In this document: positions 17,413 to 24,726 of the stretch, in pieces
How positions within the stretch are numbered: the stretch's first letter is position 1
How the letters are laid out: the number at the start of each line of letters is the position of its first letter
Assembly: GCA_027318915.1 (NCBI GenBank)
Contig: DAHVOH010000041.1
Coordinates: 1-29,209, forward strand
Direction: 5' to 3'
Length of the DNA: 29,209 nucleotides
DNA from: Clostridiales bacterium
GTDB lineage: Bacteria; Bacillota_E; Sulfobacillia; Sulfobacillales; JAIMBI01
The notes under the pieces: generated by a model
Databases searched by the model: none
What the model was told of the DNA's origin: nothing
The model's input: only the letters and a program-made list of their open reading frames with translations
Translations under genes and position numbers: made by a program

Positions 17413-17923
17413 CCGACCGAAGCTGGCTTTGCTGGCGGCGTCGGCACTGTTTGCCGCCCTGAGCGTGGCGACCGGTGGACCGCAGCGTGGGTGGGTTGTC
17501 GTTCAACCCGTTCCGATCGGCCAACGCGTGACCGGCTCCGATGTGAAGTGGGAACCGATCCCTGCTGGATCGGTCCCCGGACAAGGCGAGTACGCCAAAG
17601 TCGGGTTGATGCCGGGAATGGTGCTGCTGCCCTCGGATCTCACGCCGGAACCCGAAAGGCCGCAGGACTCGGTCACCCTTAGCGTGGGCATCGCAGCCAT
17701 CAATGGGCTGCAGGCGGGAGACGTCGTGCGCCTCGGCCAAGCAACGCGGTCGGGGGTGTGGTTGTCGCCGCCCGTGTTGGTCCAAGCGGTGAGTGGACCT
17801 GGACTGGACGGGGTGGGCGGGACGATTGAGGTGAGCGGCCCCCAGTCTGTGGTGGTGGGTTTGGCCCGTCGCGCGGCCCAGTCCACCGAAGGATGGGTCG
17901 TTATCAATGTGGGAGGGTTCTGA
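17396..17923 (+). CDS. SAF-domain protein, CpaB/RcpC-like pilus assembly factor
   Basis: A 175-residue protein with an N-terminal membrane anchor or signal (about 9-26) and an SAF domain. The VVVQPVPIGQRVTGSDVKWEPIPAG stretch, then GLMPGMVLLPSDL, is the core of CpaB/RcpC proteins that work at the cell envelope in Tad/Flp pilus assembly. The rest (about 85-175) has GLQAGDVVRLGQ and IEVSGPQSVVVGLARRA, typical of the second part of CpaB. It is shorter than proteobacterial CpaB (about 270), as is usual in Gram-positive bacteria. ATG 17396 follows GGAGGCGGAGG. The gene overlaps the VirB4 gene by 17 bp and marks the switch from T4SS-type to Tad-type genes. Confidence 0.75.
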   Translation: MSRWPDRPKLALLAASALFAALSVATGGPQRGWVVVQPVPIGQRVTGSDVKWEPIPAGSVPGQGEYAKVGLMPGMVLLPSDLTPEPERPQDSVTLSVGIAAINGLQAGDVVRLGQATRSGVWLSPPVLVQAVSGPGLDGVGGTIEVSGPQSVVVGLARRAAQSTEGWVVINVGGF

Positions 17924-18894
17924 TGTTGCGCGGAGCCGCCGGGATAGTGGTTGGAACGAGCCATGAGGAGCTGGCGCACGCGATTGTTGAGGCGGGTGGG
18001 CAGTGGATCACCTCGGCCGCCGGGGTGGCAAACGCGGTGGAGTGGGGAGGTATCCGAGGCATCCTGGTGTCCCAGGAGATGCCGGGACTGACGCCCGACG
18101 ACGTGAAGCGATGGGCGGCACGGGGCATTGCGGTGGCCGTCTGGCTGGAGGACGCGCCACCCCCAGCGTGGCGCGTGGTGGAGACGGCGGTCACGGTCTG
18201 GCGGGGCGATTTGACAGAAGACCGCCTGCAACGCTGGGTGCATGGGATAGCGGTTGTGCCTCCGTTCGGACAGGAGAGCCGTCTGCTGGGAGTGCTGGGC
18301 GTCGGGGGGGATTCCACGCGGGTGGTTCTGGCGTGGAGCCACTGGATGCGGCGAGAACGACGCGGTGGTTTGCTGGTAGATGCAGATTGGCGTGAGGCGC
18401 GGTTAACCGAACGATTGGCCAGCCATATATGGGAACGGGGCTGGGACTATTCCAGGTTGAGCAGTGTGGGTGCCCGGCCCATCCCCTTGGTGCCGGCGCC
18501 GCCGCCCTGGGACGCCTGGCCCCGCGAACCGGACTCCAAGGCTGTTGTGACCCTGATGGAGCACGTGGATGGATGGCTTTTGGTCGATTTGGGCCGCGAC
18601 TTTCGTCAGGCGCCGGCACCCCAGTGGCTAAACCGACTGGAAGGGCTGGTGCTCGTGGCGGAGACGGCGACCGCTCATCGTCTGCACGAGACTCTTGCCG
18701 CCGTACGAGATCTCAACAGATCGGTCACGGTGGGGCTGGTTGGGAGTCGCCCGGATCCCGCGCTGCCGATTCGGTATCTGGGGAGTCGTTGGCCCGACCC
18801 GGAAGGGCGGAAGGAACCGGTGAAGGGCCGGCCCTGGCTCGTGTGGCCACAATACATGGCCTCCTGGGTGCAGCGGCATCGCGCGCAAGGGTGA
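17923..18894 (+). CDS. CpaE/TadZ-like protein with degenerate P-loop
   Basis: A 323-residue protein with no strong signature, but its build and place fit CpaE/TadZ, the MinD-like protein that positions Tad pili. Residues 1-100 resemble a receiver-like domain (GIVVGTSHEELAHAIVEAGG, later RGIAVAVWLED). Residues 121-160 look like the start of a MinD fold: LLGVLGVGGDSTRVVLAW, then GGLLVDADW. The loop that would be the deviant Walker A lacks the catalytic Lys (GGDST instead of GGVGKT), so ATP hydrolysis is doubtful. The remainder alternates predicted strands and helices (DGWLLVDLGRDF, LEGLVLVAETA). ATG 17923 shares one base with the cpaB-like stop (TGATG), behind GGGAGGG. The next gene, cpaF, is 73 bp away. 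Confidence 0.55.
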   Translation: MLRGAAGIVVGTSHEELAHAIVEAGGQWITSAAGVANAVEWGGIRGILVSQEMPGLTPDDVKRWAARGIAVAVWLEDAPPPAWRVVETAVTVWRGDLTEDRLQRWVHGIAVVPPFGQESRLLGVLGVGGDSTRVVLAWSHWMRRERRGGLLVDADWREARLTERLASHIWERGWDYSRLSSVGARPIPLVPAPPPWDAWPREPDSKAVVTLMEHVDGWLLVDLGRDFRQAPAPQWLNRLEGLVLVAETATAHRLHETLAAVRDLNRSVTVGLVGSRPDPALPIRYLGSRWPDPEGRKEPVKGRPWLVWPQYMASWVQRHRAQG

Positions 18895-18909
18895 GGACAG
18901 GCGAGGCGC

Positions 18910-18944
18910 GGTCCCATTTGGTCGCTCCTGGGACTGTCGCAGTC
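18910..18944 (+). promoter_or_regulatory. Two mutually exclusive hairpins before cpaF
   Basis: In the only sizeable gap of the cluster, GTCCCA (18911-18916) can pair with TGGGAC (18929-18934), or GACTG (18932-18936) can pair with CAGTC (18940-18944). The two folds share the bases GAC, so only one can form. A TTCTTTATAG stretch and the cpaF ribosome binding site follow. An attenuator or RNA-processing role is inference. Confidence 0.35.
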
Positions 18945-18967
18945 ATTCTTTATAGAGGAGGAAATTG

Positions 18968-20158
18968 ATGTCGTCGCGTTTCAGCCACCGGCCCGGCGCG
19001 GCGCCGTTGTCGGCACGCGAAGCTCCACCATTGACCATGAGTGCCGTGGTTGCCGAAGTGACTCAAACACTAGAAACCGCTCATCCGGATCTGCTCCGCT
19101 ACCTGGTGTGGACACCAGACCGTGTGGAGCGTTTGACCGAGGCGGTGGACACCCTGTTGGCCAGCCGCGAGTTGGATCCGCCGGAGCTCAAGACGCTGGT
19201 TCGCCGCTCCGTGGTCAACCAGATTACGGGACTCGGCCCGTTGGATGAGTTGCTGCTGGACGACACCGTGACGGAGATTCTGGTCAATCGCTCCGACGAG
19301 GTGCTGGTGGAGCGAAATGGCCAGCTTGGGTCCGTGCCGTCGGTGTTTTTGGACGATGCCGAAGTGAAGAGCCTCGCGCAACGCTTGGCCGCCCGGGTCG
19401 GCCGCAGTCTGACCACGGAGTCCCCTATGGTCGATGCGCGACTGGGCGACGGCTCCCGGATCGCTGCCATCATCCCCCCGGTCAGTCAGCATCCCGCGAT
19501 GGCGATACGGCGGGCCCGTGAACATCCGCCAGGGATCGACGACTTGCTGGCCGAGGGCGCCGTCACACCGGCGGCGTGGGCGTTCCTGCAGGAAGCGGTG
19601 CGCGATCGGCTCAACGTGGTGATTGCCGGAGGGGCCGGCGTGGGCAAGACGCACCTGATGCGCCTGCTGGCCGAGGAAATTCCGGTCGCCGAGCGTGTAG
19701 TCACCATCGAAGACGTTCGCGAACTGCAATTGCACCGATCCGGTGTGGTGTCCCTGGAGACGGCCGGGAGGTTCACCGTCCACGATCTGTTCCTGCAAGC
19801 CCTGCGACTGCGCCCCGACCGGATTCTGGTGGGCGAAGTGCGGGGCGGGGAAGCGCTTGATTTGATCGAGGCCATGAGTTCCGGCCATCCGGGGAGCCTG
19901 ACCACGGTGCACAGTCCCGGCCCGGGTGCCGACACCATCCACCGTTTAGCCCGCGCCGCACTGCGCAACACGGTGGCGATGCCGTACGAGTCGGTGCTGG
20001 ATGAAGTATGGCGAGCGGTGCAGGTTATCGTGTTTGTTCGCCGAGGGTCGGACGGTCAGCGCCGGATTGGCGAAATCGACCGGGTGCAGAGGGGGCGGAC
20101 GACCGTGGTTTTTCGAGAGGATCCAGGGCGTCCGGACTGTCCGGACATGGATGATTAG
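18968..20158 (+). CDS. cpaF: CpaF/TadA secretion ATPase (VirB11/GspE family)
   Basis: A 396-residue hexameric motor ATPase of the CpaF/TadA branch. The N-terminal domain (about 75-190) has the family pattern ITGLGPLDELLLDDTVTEILVN and a stretch ending in RIAAIIPPVS. The P-loop is GAGVGKT (222-228, Lys227). The Asp box is TIEDVRELQL (246-255). The Walker B-like RILVGEVRGGEA has Glu290, and the His-box SGHPGSLTTVHS follows at about 305-316. It would power assembly of the Flp-like pilins through TadB/TadC in the membrane. ATG 18968 lies six bases after AGAGGAGG; a TTG at 18965 is one codon upstream. The stop overlaps tadB by eight bases. Confidence 0.93.
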   Translation: MSSRFSHRPGAAPLSAREAPPLTMSAVVAEVTQTLETAHPDLLRYLVWTPDRVERLTEAVDTLLASRELDPPELKTLVRRSVVNQITGLGPLDELLLDDTVTEILVNRSDEVLVERNGQLGSVPSVFLDDAEVKSLAQRLAARVGRSLTTESPMVDARLGDGSRIAAIIPPVSQHPAMAIRRAREHPPGIDDLLAEGAVTPAAWAFLQEAVRDRLNVVIAGGAGVGKTHLMRLLAEEIPVAERVVTIEDVRELQLHRSGVVSLETAGRFTVHDLFLQALRLRPDRILVGEVRGGEALDLIEAMSSGHPGSLTTVHSPGPGADTIHRLARAALRNTVAMPYESVLDEVWRAVQVIVFVRRGSDGQRRIGEIDRVQRGRTTVVFREDPGRPDCPDMDD

Positions 20159-20825
20159 TTGGGTGTGGCCGGCCACGTTGGCGGTGGCGCTGGCCGGGGT
20201 GCCCGTAGCCGGTCTGGAAAGTGCTCTGCTGGGTGTGGGTGCGGTCGTGACGGGCCAACCGACACTGGCCGTGGCCGGGCTGATTCTGGGCGTGGGGCTG
20301 GGGCAGATTAGGCGCTACCGCCGAGAACGTGCGATGCAGGACCGCCGGGACAGTGAGTGGGAGGATGCGCTGATGAGCCTGGCACGACTTGTGCGAGACG
20401 GCGCGCCCTTGCCGTTGGCCCTGGACCAGTTGGGAACCTCGAGCGTCTCGTGGCATCAGGCGACGTGGTTGGGAGGCCGTCAGAATGAACCGCACGGGGA
20501 CTCGCGGCTGGCGGGCATCTTGGACGCCCTGGAGCAGCATGGCGGTCGGACGGAGCGGGTGATTGACATGCTGGTGCAACAGATCCGCTTCGAGCAGAGT
20601 CTGCGCTGGGAATTGGACAATGCGTTGGCGGGTCCGCGTGGTTCCATGTTGATGCTAACCGGCGCGCCATGGCTGATGCTGGCCGGCTTCCGGGCCGCGT
20701 TTCCCGCCTTCTATGCGGGCTTGGTGGGCGTGAGTCTGGGGCAGGCCACCGTCATCCTGGTGGCGACCGTGGAATCTGTGGTGCTGTGGCTGGGCTGGCG
20801 GACGAATGGAGGGATGTCCCCATGA
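20151..20825 (+). CDS. tadB: TadB-like type II secretion F-domain membrane protein
   Basis: A 224-residue platform protein for the Tad motor. Two hydrophobic segments (about 4-20 and 23-52) precede a cytoplasmic T2SSF domain (about 68-175, EDALMSLARLVRDGAPLPLALDQLG and later LDALEQHGGRTERVIDML), followed by two more membrane segments (about 168-190 and 195-215). It is shorter than the usual 300 residues because the linker before the F domain is compact. It overlaps cpaF by eight bases and tadC by four (ATGA). TadB and TadC normally act together as the inner-membrane base of the pilus. Confidence 0.82.
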   Translation: MISWVWPATLAVALAGVPVAGLESALLGVGAVVTGQPTLAVAGLILGVGLGQIRRYRRERAMQDRRDSEWEDALMSLARLVRDGAPLPLALDQLGTSSVSWHQATWLGGRQNEPHGDSRLAGILDALEQHGGRTERVIDMLVQQIRFEQSLRWELDNALAGPRGSMLMLTGAPWLMLAGFRAAFPAFYAGLVGVSLGQATVILVATVESVVLWLGWRTNGGMSP

Positions 20826-21448
20826 TCCTGAGTCGGGTGTGGGCGGGCGCGGCAGCGCTGGCTCTGGGGGAAGGCTTGGGGTTGCCATCGACATGGCGGC
20901 CATGGGTTTGGCTGGTCTTGGGGGCGGCGTGGCTGCGTGAAGGACTGTCGTTTCCGGCCTGGCTTTTAGTGGCACTGGGTGTTGTTTCCATGTGGCCGGA
21001 TCGATCCGGACACGCGATCGAACGCTGGGCGCTCTGCCGATTTTGGCAACGGGTGGCCGTGCTGGCCAGCGCTGGCCTGAATGTCTTGGAGGCCGTGGAA
21101 GAGGCCAGCCCCTCCGGTATCTTGGGTGTGCGCATCCGCAGTCTCGTGGAGGGAACGGCCGGGGGACGCCCGGAGGCGGGCGAGCGATTCATCCAGTCGT
21201 ACAATTATCCCGAAGCGCGGATGATTGTGCAGGCACTTGAAGGTGCGTGGCGGCACGGGCTGGACCCCGAGGCCGCCTTCGCTCAAGCGCAGAATGCTTT
21301 GACCCGGCTGGCGCACGAGGCGCGGGCCCGTGCGGCCAGTGCTCCCTTGTGGAGTACGTTCTTGCCGGCCGCCCTGCTCTTCAGCCTGTTGATCATGATC
21401 ATGGTGCCGCTGGCCGGGGCCGCTTGGGCGGGGTGGGCGCATTTGTGA
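20822..21448 (+). CDS. tadC: TadC-like type II secretion F-domain membrane protein
   Basis: A 208-residue partner of TadB. Two N-terminal hydrophobic segments (about 5-17 and 27-55), a T2SSF domain (about 66-175, with FWQRVAVLASAGLNVLEAVEEA and MIVQALEGAWRHGLDPEAAFAQ) and one C-terminal membrane helix (about 184-205). The ATG at 20822 overlaps the tadB stop and follows GGAGGG. This is the last gene of the ten-gene cluster; no prepilin peptidase (TadV/CpaA) or pilin gene follows directly. Confidence 0.78.
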   Translation: MILSRVWAGAAALALGEGLGLPSTWRPWVWLVLGAAWLREGLSFPAWLLVALGVVSMWPDRSGHAIERWALCRFWQRVAVLASAGLNVLEAVEEASPSGILGVRIRSLVEGTAGGRPEAGERFIQSYNYPEARMIVQALEGAWRHGLDPEAAFAQAQNALTRLAHEARARAASAPLWSTFLPAALLFSLLIMIMVPLAGAAWAGWAHL

Positions 21449-21857
21449 GGCCGAACACGGGTGGCGGCGTTTTCCCCGCTCTGGAGCCGCTTGTCTGAAG
21501 GGTGGTGCACCGAGCCGGATGCCCGCGAAGAAGAAAGGGGCATTGCGGCGTCACGCGGCATCAGCCGGCTACGAGCCCGGCACGGGTGCCGACTGAGTGG
21601 ACCGCACCCATCGCTGCCCGCTGAAACACTGGGCGGTCAAGGACCGGCATGCCAGTCGGGGATCCATGGGGGTATGAGCTTATCCTCCGAAAAGGTATGC
21701 GGAGAAGTCTGCCTGAGCAGGGAAATCATGGCATCATGGGAAATCTATCCTTACGAGCTCTCGACGAAGTACTTCCAGACCGGCCGAGCAGATTGTGGTC
21801 GCGCAGTCGGCGGATCCCCGCGCGGCGTCATGGTCTGCAGCGAAAGGGGGCAGCAAC
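21449..21857 (+). other. 409-bp non-coding gap before the ubiA-type gene
   Basis: No convincing gene in any frame. The first half is GC-rich with small hairpins (for example CGGCAC and GTGCCG at 21578-21591). The second half is clearly more AT-rich than its surroundings and holds two copies of GGGAAATC 18 bp apart (21720-21727 and 21738-21745) and a perfect palindrome GAAGTACTTC (21766-21775). These could be operator sites for the prenyltransferase gene. No standard promoter was recognised. Confidence 0.4.
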
Positions 21858-22769
21858 GTGTGGCAGGGATTGGTCCGGTTGGCGCGCCCAATGCAGCTGG
21901 CAATCTGGACGGGCTCGACGTTGGCGTTGGGACTGGCGGCAGCACCGGGCTTTCGGTCCGGATGGTTTCTGGCGCTGGTCATGGTGGCGGTGGGCGGCAT
22001 TGCCCTGCAGGGATACATCACCCACGGGCTCAACGATTTATACGATTGGGAATCGGGCACGGATCAGGTGACGCCCGGCACGATCTCCGGCGGATCGCAC
22101 GTCATGCGCGAGGGCCTGATGGACGTTCGCCGAATCAGTGAGACGGTGATGGTGGCCTTGGCGGCCTACGTGGTGCTGTTGGGCGCTTTAGCGCTGTGGC
22201 GTGGGCCGATCTTCTGGCTGTTGGGCCTAGTCGCGTTGGCAGCCGGGATCGGGTACAGCTTTCCGCCCTTTCGCCTGTGCTATCGACCCTTGATGGGAGA
22301 GTGGCTTGGCATCTTCCCGGCCATGACAGCGGGGGTTATCGCGGCGGGTTTGGCGGTCAGCGGGCGGGTGACGCCGGCACTCCTGATGATCGGCATCTTG
22401 CAGGGCATTATTTGCAACGCTTCGGTGATGGAGCATCACTTGGTGGATATTGACAGCGACTGGGCGGCGCACCCCCCCAAGCGGACATCGCCGGCATTCT
22501 GGCAGCGTGCGCTGGGCCGACCCGGCGCGGAAGTAGCCGCCGGCTACCAACTCACGGCCGCCCTGTTGGGAGCGGTCGCCGGCGTTTTCGTGTCCCCTCG
22601 GTTTTGGTGGTCCACAGTGGTGGGGGTGTTGGGCGCCATCCTCGCACTGGGAACGCACCAGGGCGACGTGGCTGACGAAACCCGCCGTGACTACTGGCTG
22701 AAGATGCTAGGCGTCGTGCACGCACTGGGATACGTCGCTATGGCGTTGGGCGGAATTGGAGTCCTCTGA
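21858..22769 (+). CDS. UbiA-family prenyltransferase
   Basis: A 303-residue integral membrane enzyme of the UbiA superfamily, which transfers polyprenyl chains to aromatic or other acceptors (menaquinone, heme O, archaeal-type lipids and others). The first Asp-rich motif is NDLYDWESGTD (59-69), which binds Mg2+ and the prenyl diphosphate. The second is DIDSDWAAHPPKRT (197-210). About eight or nine hydrophobic segments are present. The acceptor cannot be told; menaquinone synthesis (MenA-like) is one option. GTG 21858 is chosen because GAAAGGGGG (21842-21850) lies seven bases upstream; GTG 21795 is in frame but has no site. The gene ends six bases before the shared terminator hairpin and does not look related to the pilus cluster. 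Confidence 0.82.
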   Translation: MWQGLVRLARPMQLAIWTGSTLALGLAAAPGFRSGWFLALVMVAVGGIALQGYITHGLNDLYDWESGTDQVTPGTISGGSHVMREGLMDVRRISETVMVALAAYVVLLGALALWRGPIFWLLGLVALAAGIGYSFPPFRLCYRPLMGEWLGIFPAMTAGVIAAGLAVSGRVTPALLMIGILQGIICNASVMEHHLVDIDSDWAAHPPKRTSPAFWQRALGRPGAEVAAGYQLTAALLGAVAGVFVSPRFWWSTVVGVLGAILALGTHQGDVADETRRDYWLKMLGVVHALGYVAMALGGIGVL

Positions 22770-22775
22770 CGCAAG

Positions 22776-22797
22776 AAAAAGGGCCCTTTCGGGCCCT
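22776..22797 (-). terminator. Terminator of tRNA-Leu
   Basis: AGGGCCC (22780-22786) pairs with GGGCCCT (22791-22797) around a four-base loop. On the minus strand the stem is followed by TTTTTCTT, so it ends the tRNA transcript. On the plus strand the stem follows the prenyltransferase stop but lacks a T-run. Confidence 0.85.
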
Positions 22798-22802
22798 GAA
22801 TC

Positions 22803-22890
22803 TGGTGCCGAAGGCCGGACTTGAACCGGCACGTGGGATTACCACACGCGATTTTGAGTCGCGCGCGTCTGCCTATTCCGCCACTTCGGC
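22803..22890 (-). tRNA. tRNA-Leu (anticodon CAA)
   Basis: A complete 88-base tRNA gene with encoded CCA. The acceptor stem pairs GCCGAAG with CTTCGGC. The anticodon stem CGCGA/TCGCG encloses the loop CTCAAAA, giving anticodon CAA, which reads UUG. The T arm has GCCGG, TTCAAGT and CCGGC. A long variable arm (TGTGGTAATCCCACG) confirms the class II leucine type. It has its own promoter and terminator. Confidence 0.96.
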
Positions 22891-22901
22891 TGCTCGCCTG
22901 T

Positions 22902-22930
22902 ATTATACCGAAGGCGGCCTGACCCTGCAA
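22902..22930 (-). promoter_or_regulatory. Promoter of tRNA-Leu
   Basis: On the minus strand, TTGCAG (22930-22925), a 17-bp spacer and TATAAT (22907-22902) lie 11 bp before the mature tRNA 5' end. An 11-bp palindrome TGACCTGGTCA (22942-22952) lies just upstream and overlaps the stop codon of the lipoprotein gene. Confidence 0.8.
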
Positions 22931-22949
22931 TCGGGCAAGAATGACCTGG

Positions 22950-23714
22950 TCAGGGTTGGTACAGCGGTGTGCCGGCGCCGAACGATCCGCCGCTCCAGGT
23001 GATCTGCGGCAGCGTATTGTCCCATAGCACCCACGTTGGCGCGGAAAACGTTTGCTGTTGAAGTTGGCCATTGACATACACTTGGACCGTTTCCGTGACG
23101 GTTGCCAAAGTGGCCGTGGCGTTGGTCAGGTTAACCGGCGGACCCTGGCCATCGGCTCCGGTCGGACAAGCGCTTAAGGGATAGGCGAACGTGGATCCGG
23201 GTCCACAATCGGCCGGCACCGTGATCACGACCACGGCACTGGTGGCGGTACTCCAGCTGCCCGCATCGGCGACGGCGATCAGGATGGGCCAACGAGGGTC
23301 TTGGGAGTGCGTGCCCGTCGAGATGGACGAGGGAAGCGGGAGGGTGCCCCCGCCATAAAGCTGGACCAGGGTGGAGCCTTGAAGAGCCCATCCGGGTCCG
23401 ACTTGTACGGTGCCCGCCTTTACCTGGAAGGTCACAGCGAAGCCGACCGCGCCGGTGGTCCGGACATAGGCTCGGGGGTCGACGTCCACACGATCCATGG
23501 GGTCTGTCGACGTCTGCGACGGAGGTGAGCTTGCACGCACACTGGGCGCGGACTGCGACTGTGCTGACGGCGTCGTAGGCGCTCCAACACTGGAGCGGGA
23601 ACCGCTGCTCGGGCCCACCACAATCGGAGCCGTGCTGGCCGGCTGCCCAAGGCCGCACCCGGCCAGCCCAAGCGTGAAGGCCGTCGCGAGAATCATGCCC
23701 ATCCGCCGTCTCAC
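22950..23714 (-). CDS. Predicted lipoprotein of unknown function
   Basis: A 254-residue lipoprotein. Start GTG 23714 lies eight bases after AGGAGG (complement of 23723-23728); an ATG six codons upstream overlaps that site and is unlikely. Residues 2-19 form a basic and hydrophobic signal ending in the lipobox LAGC with Cys20. A Ser/Thr/Pro-rich linker (about 28-75) is followed by a beta-rich domain (about 85-254) with VGFAVTFQVKAGTVQVG and ATVTETVQVYVNGQLQQQ, plus two cysteines (CGPGSTFAYPLSAC) that could form a disulfide. I do not recognise the family. A weak -10 (TATCAT, complement of 23768-23773) lies upstream. It could be a surface or cell-wall-associated binding protein. Confidence 0.7.
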   Translation of the reverse strand: MRRRMGMILATAFTLGLAGCGLGQPASTAPIVVGPSSGSRSSVGAPTTPSAQSQSAPSVRASSPPSQTSTDPMDRVDVDPRAYVRTTGAVGFAVTFQVKAGTVQVGPGWALQGSTLVQLYGGGTLPLPSSISTGTHSQDPRWPILIAVADAGSWSTATSAVVVITVPADCGPGSTFAYPLSACPTGADGQGPPVNLTNATATLATVTETVQVYVNGQLQQQTFSAPTWVLWDNTLPQITWSGGSFGAGTPLYQP

Positions 23715-23863
23715 ACGCTTTGCCTCCTGCATCGGTGGACATGGATGTCCGGGAAGTGGCCTCTTTCATGATAGCGCATCCAGAATGAATTGACGGCCAG
23801 GGGCCATCACACTAGCGACCGCTGCGGTCGGCGCAGATTGAGGGCTGAGCATAGGGGATGGGG

Positions 23864-24412
23864 CTAAACAGCCGAGGCGCGCAGCAACCGGAGTGCCGAC
23901 AGAACGTCGGGCAAATCCCATACGGGAAGGATCCACGGAGGACAGAACACCGGCGACTCACGATCACGGCGCGAGGAGACGTCGGGATTAACGAGCCAAA
24001 TGGCGTGCAACCCGCTTCTGTTGGCCCCCAGAATGTCCGTGTCCCACGTGTTTCCGACCATAACGGATGCGGACGGGGTCGCGCCCACGGCGTCAAGCAC
24101 CAAACTGAAGACGCGCGCATCCGGTTTGCCGGGCCGGCTTGGATCCCACTCAGACTTTGTGGCGTAGACAAATGAGAAGTAGTGCTCGACACCCAGCCGG
24201 CGCAGGTGACGGCGGGCCGCGTCCGTGTCCGTTACCGCAGTATCCGAGAGAACCGCCTGGACCAGCCCCCATTGGCGACAGGTGCTCAACACATCCTCGG
24301 CCCCTGGGCGGAGCGTGATGTCGGGGTACGTGTCAAGGGGCCGACGGTCCTGGCCGCCGGGCGGTCGGGTGTTGAGGGTGTCGCCCAAGTCCCAGACGAT
24401 GTGCGAAATCAC
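23864..24412 (-). CDS. HAD-family hydrolase
   Basis: A 182-residue haloacid dehalogenase-like protein, probably a small-molecule phosphatase. Motif I is VWDLGDTLN, in which the Asp nucleophile is followed by Gly rather than Asp two residues on, a variant seen in some HAD proteins. Motif II is LSDTAVTD. The Lys of motif III is in GKPDARVF. Motif IV is MVGNTWDTDILGA, with NRSGLHAIWLVNP after it, the standard end of subfamily IA. GTG 24412 is chosen because it overlaps the stop of a small upstream ORF as GTGA and follows a G-rich stretch. The frame is open to 24475 but that start lacks a site. The substrate is unknown. Confidence 0.8.
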   Translation of the reverse strand: MISHIVWDLGDTLNTRPPGGQDRRPLDTYPDITLRPGAEDVLSTCRQWGLVQAVLSDTAVTDTDAARRHLRRLGVEHYFSFVYATKSEWDPSRPGKPDARVFSLVLDAVGATPSASVMVGNTWDTDILGANRSGLHAIWLVNPDVSSRRDRESPVFCPPWILPVWDLPDVLSALRLLRASAV

Positions 24413-24630
24413 AAACGCACCCCCGTCGTACGATTGGGACGCCGTTCCGAATCCACTCCGGGAAGGACGCCCCACCCACCTTCTACGAAGCGGTGGATGT
24501 TGTCAATGCTCTCGGCGAGCGTCCGCAGACCACGCGAAAGGCCAAGATTGTCATCCCTTCCGAGCGTCTCGACGCTCCGAGAGAGAGCACGGGTCGGACG
24601 AGGGCCGCGCCCCGCGGGGTGCCCGGCCAC
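24409..24630 (-). CDS. Small hypothetical protein coupled to the HAD gene
   Basis: A 73-residue frame starting at a GTG five to six bases after GGGAG and ending in a GTGA overlap with the HAD gene. The middle (GLSRGLRTLAESIDNIHRFVEGG) could be an amphipathic helix; the ends are Arg- and Pro-rich. No family is recognised. The precise stop/start overlap is the main reason to believe in it; the composition alone would also fit a chance frame. Confidence 0.35.
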   Translation of the reverse strand: MAGHPAGRGPRPTRALSRSVETLGRDDNLGLSRGLRTLAESIDNIHRFVEGGWGVLPGVDSERRPNRTTGVRL

Positions 24631-24726
24631 GTGCGCTCCCGGCCGCAGGGCATCGCGCTCCCATGACGCGTGGGCGGCGCACCGTAACCGGGCTCCCTGC
24701 GAAGCCGACGCGGTTCCGAGCGGCCA

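Noticed and set aside
21499..21520. T-box-like string AGGGTGGTGCACCGAG
   Set aside because: Resembles the antiterminator consensus AGGGTGGNACCGCG but has extra bases, no terminator alternative follows, and the next gene is not amino acid related.
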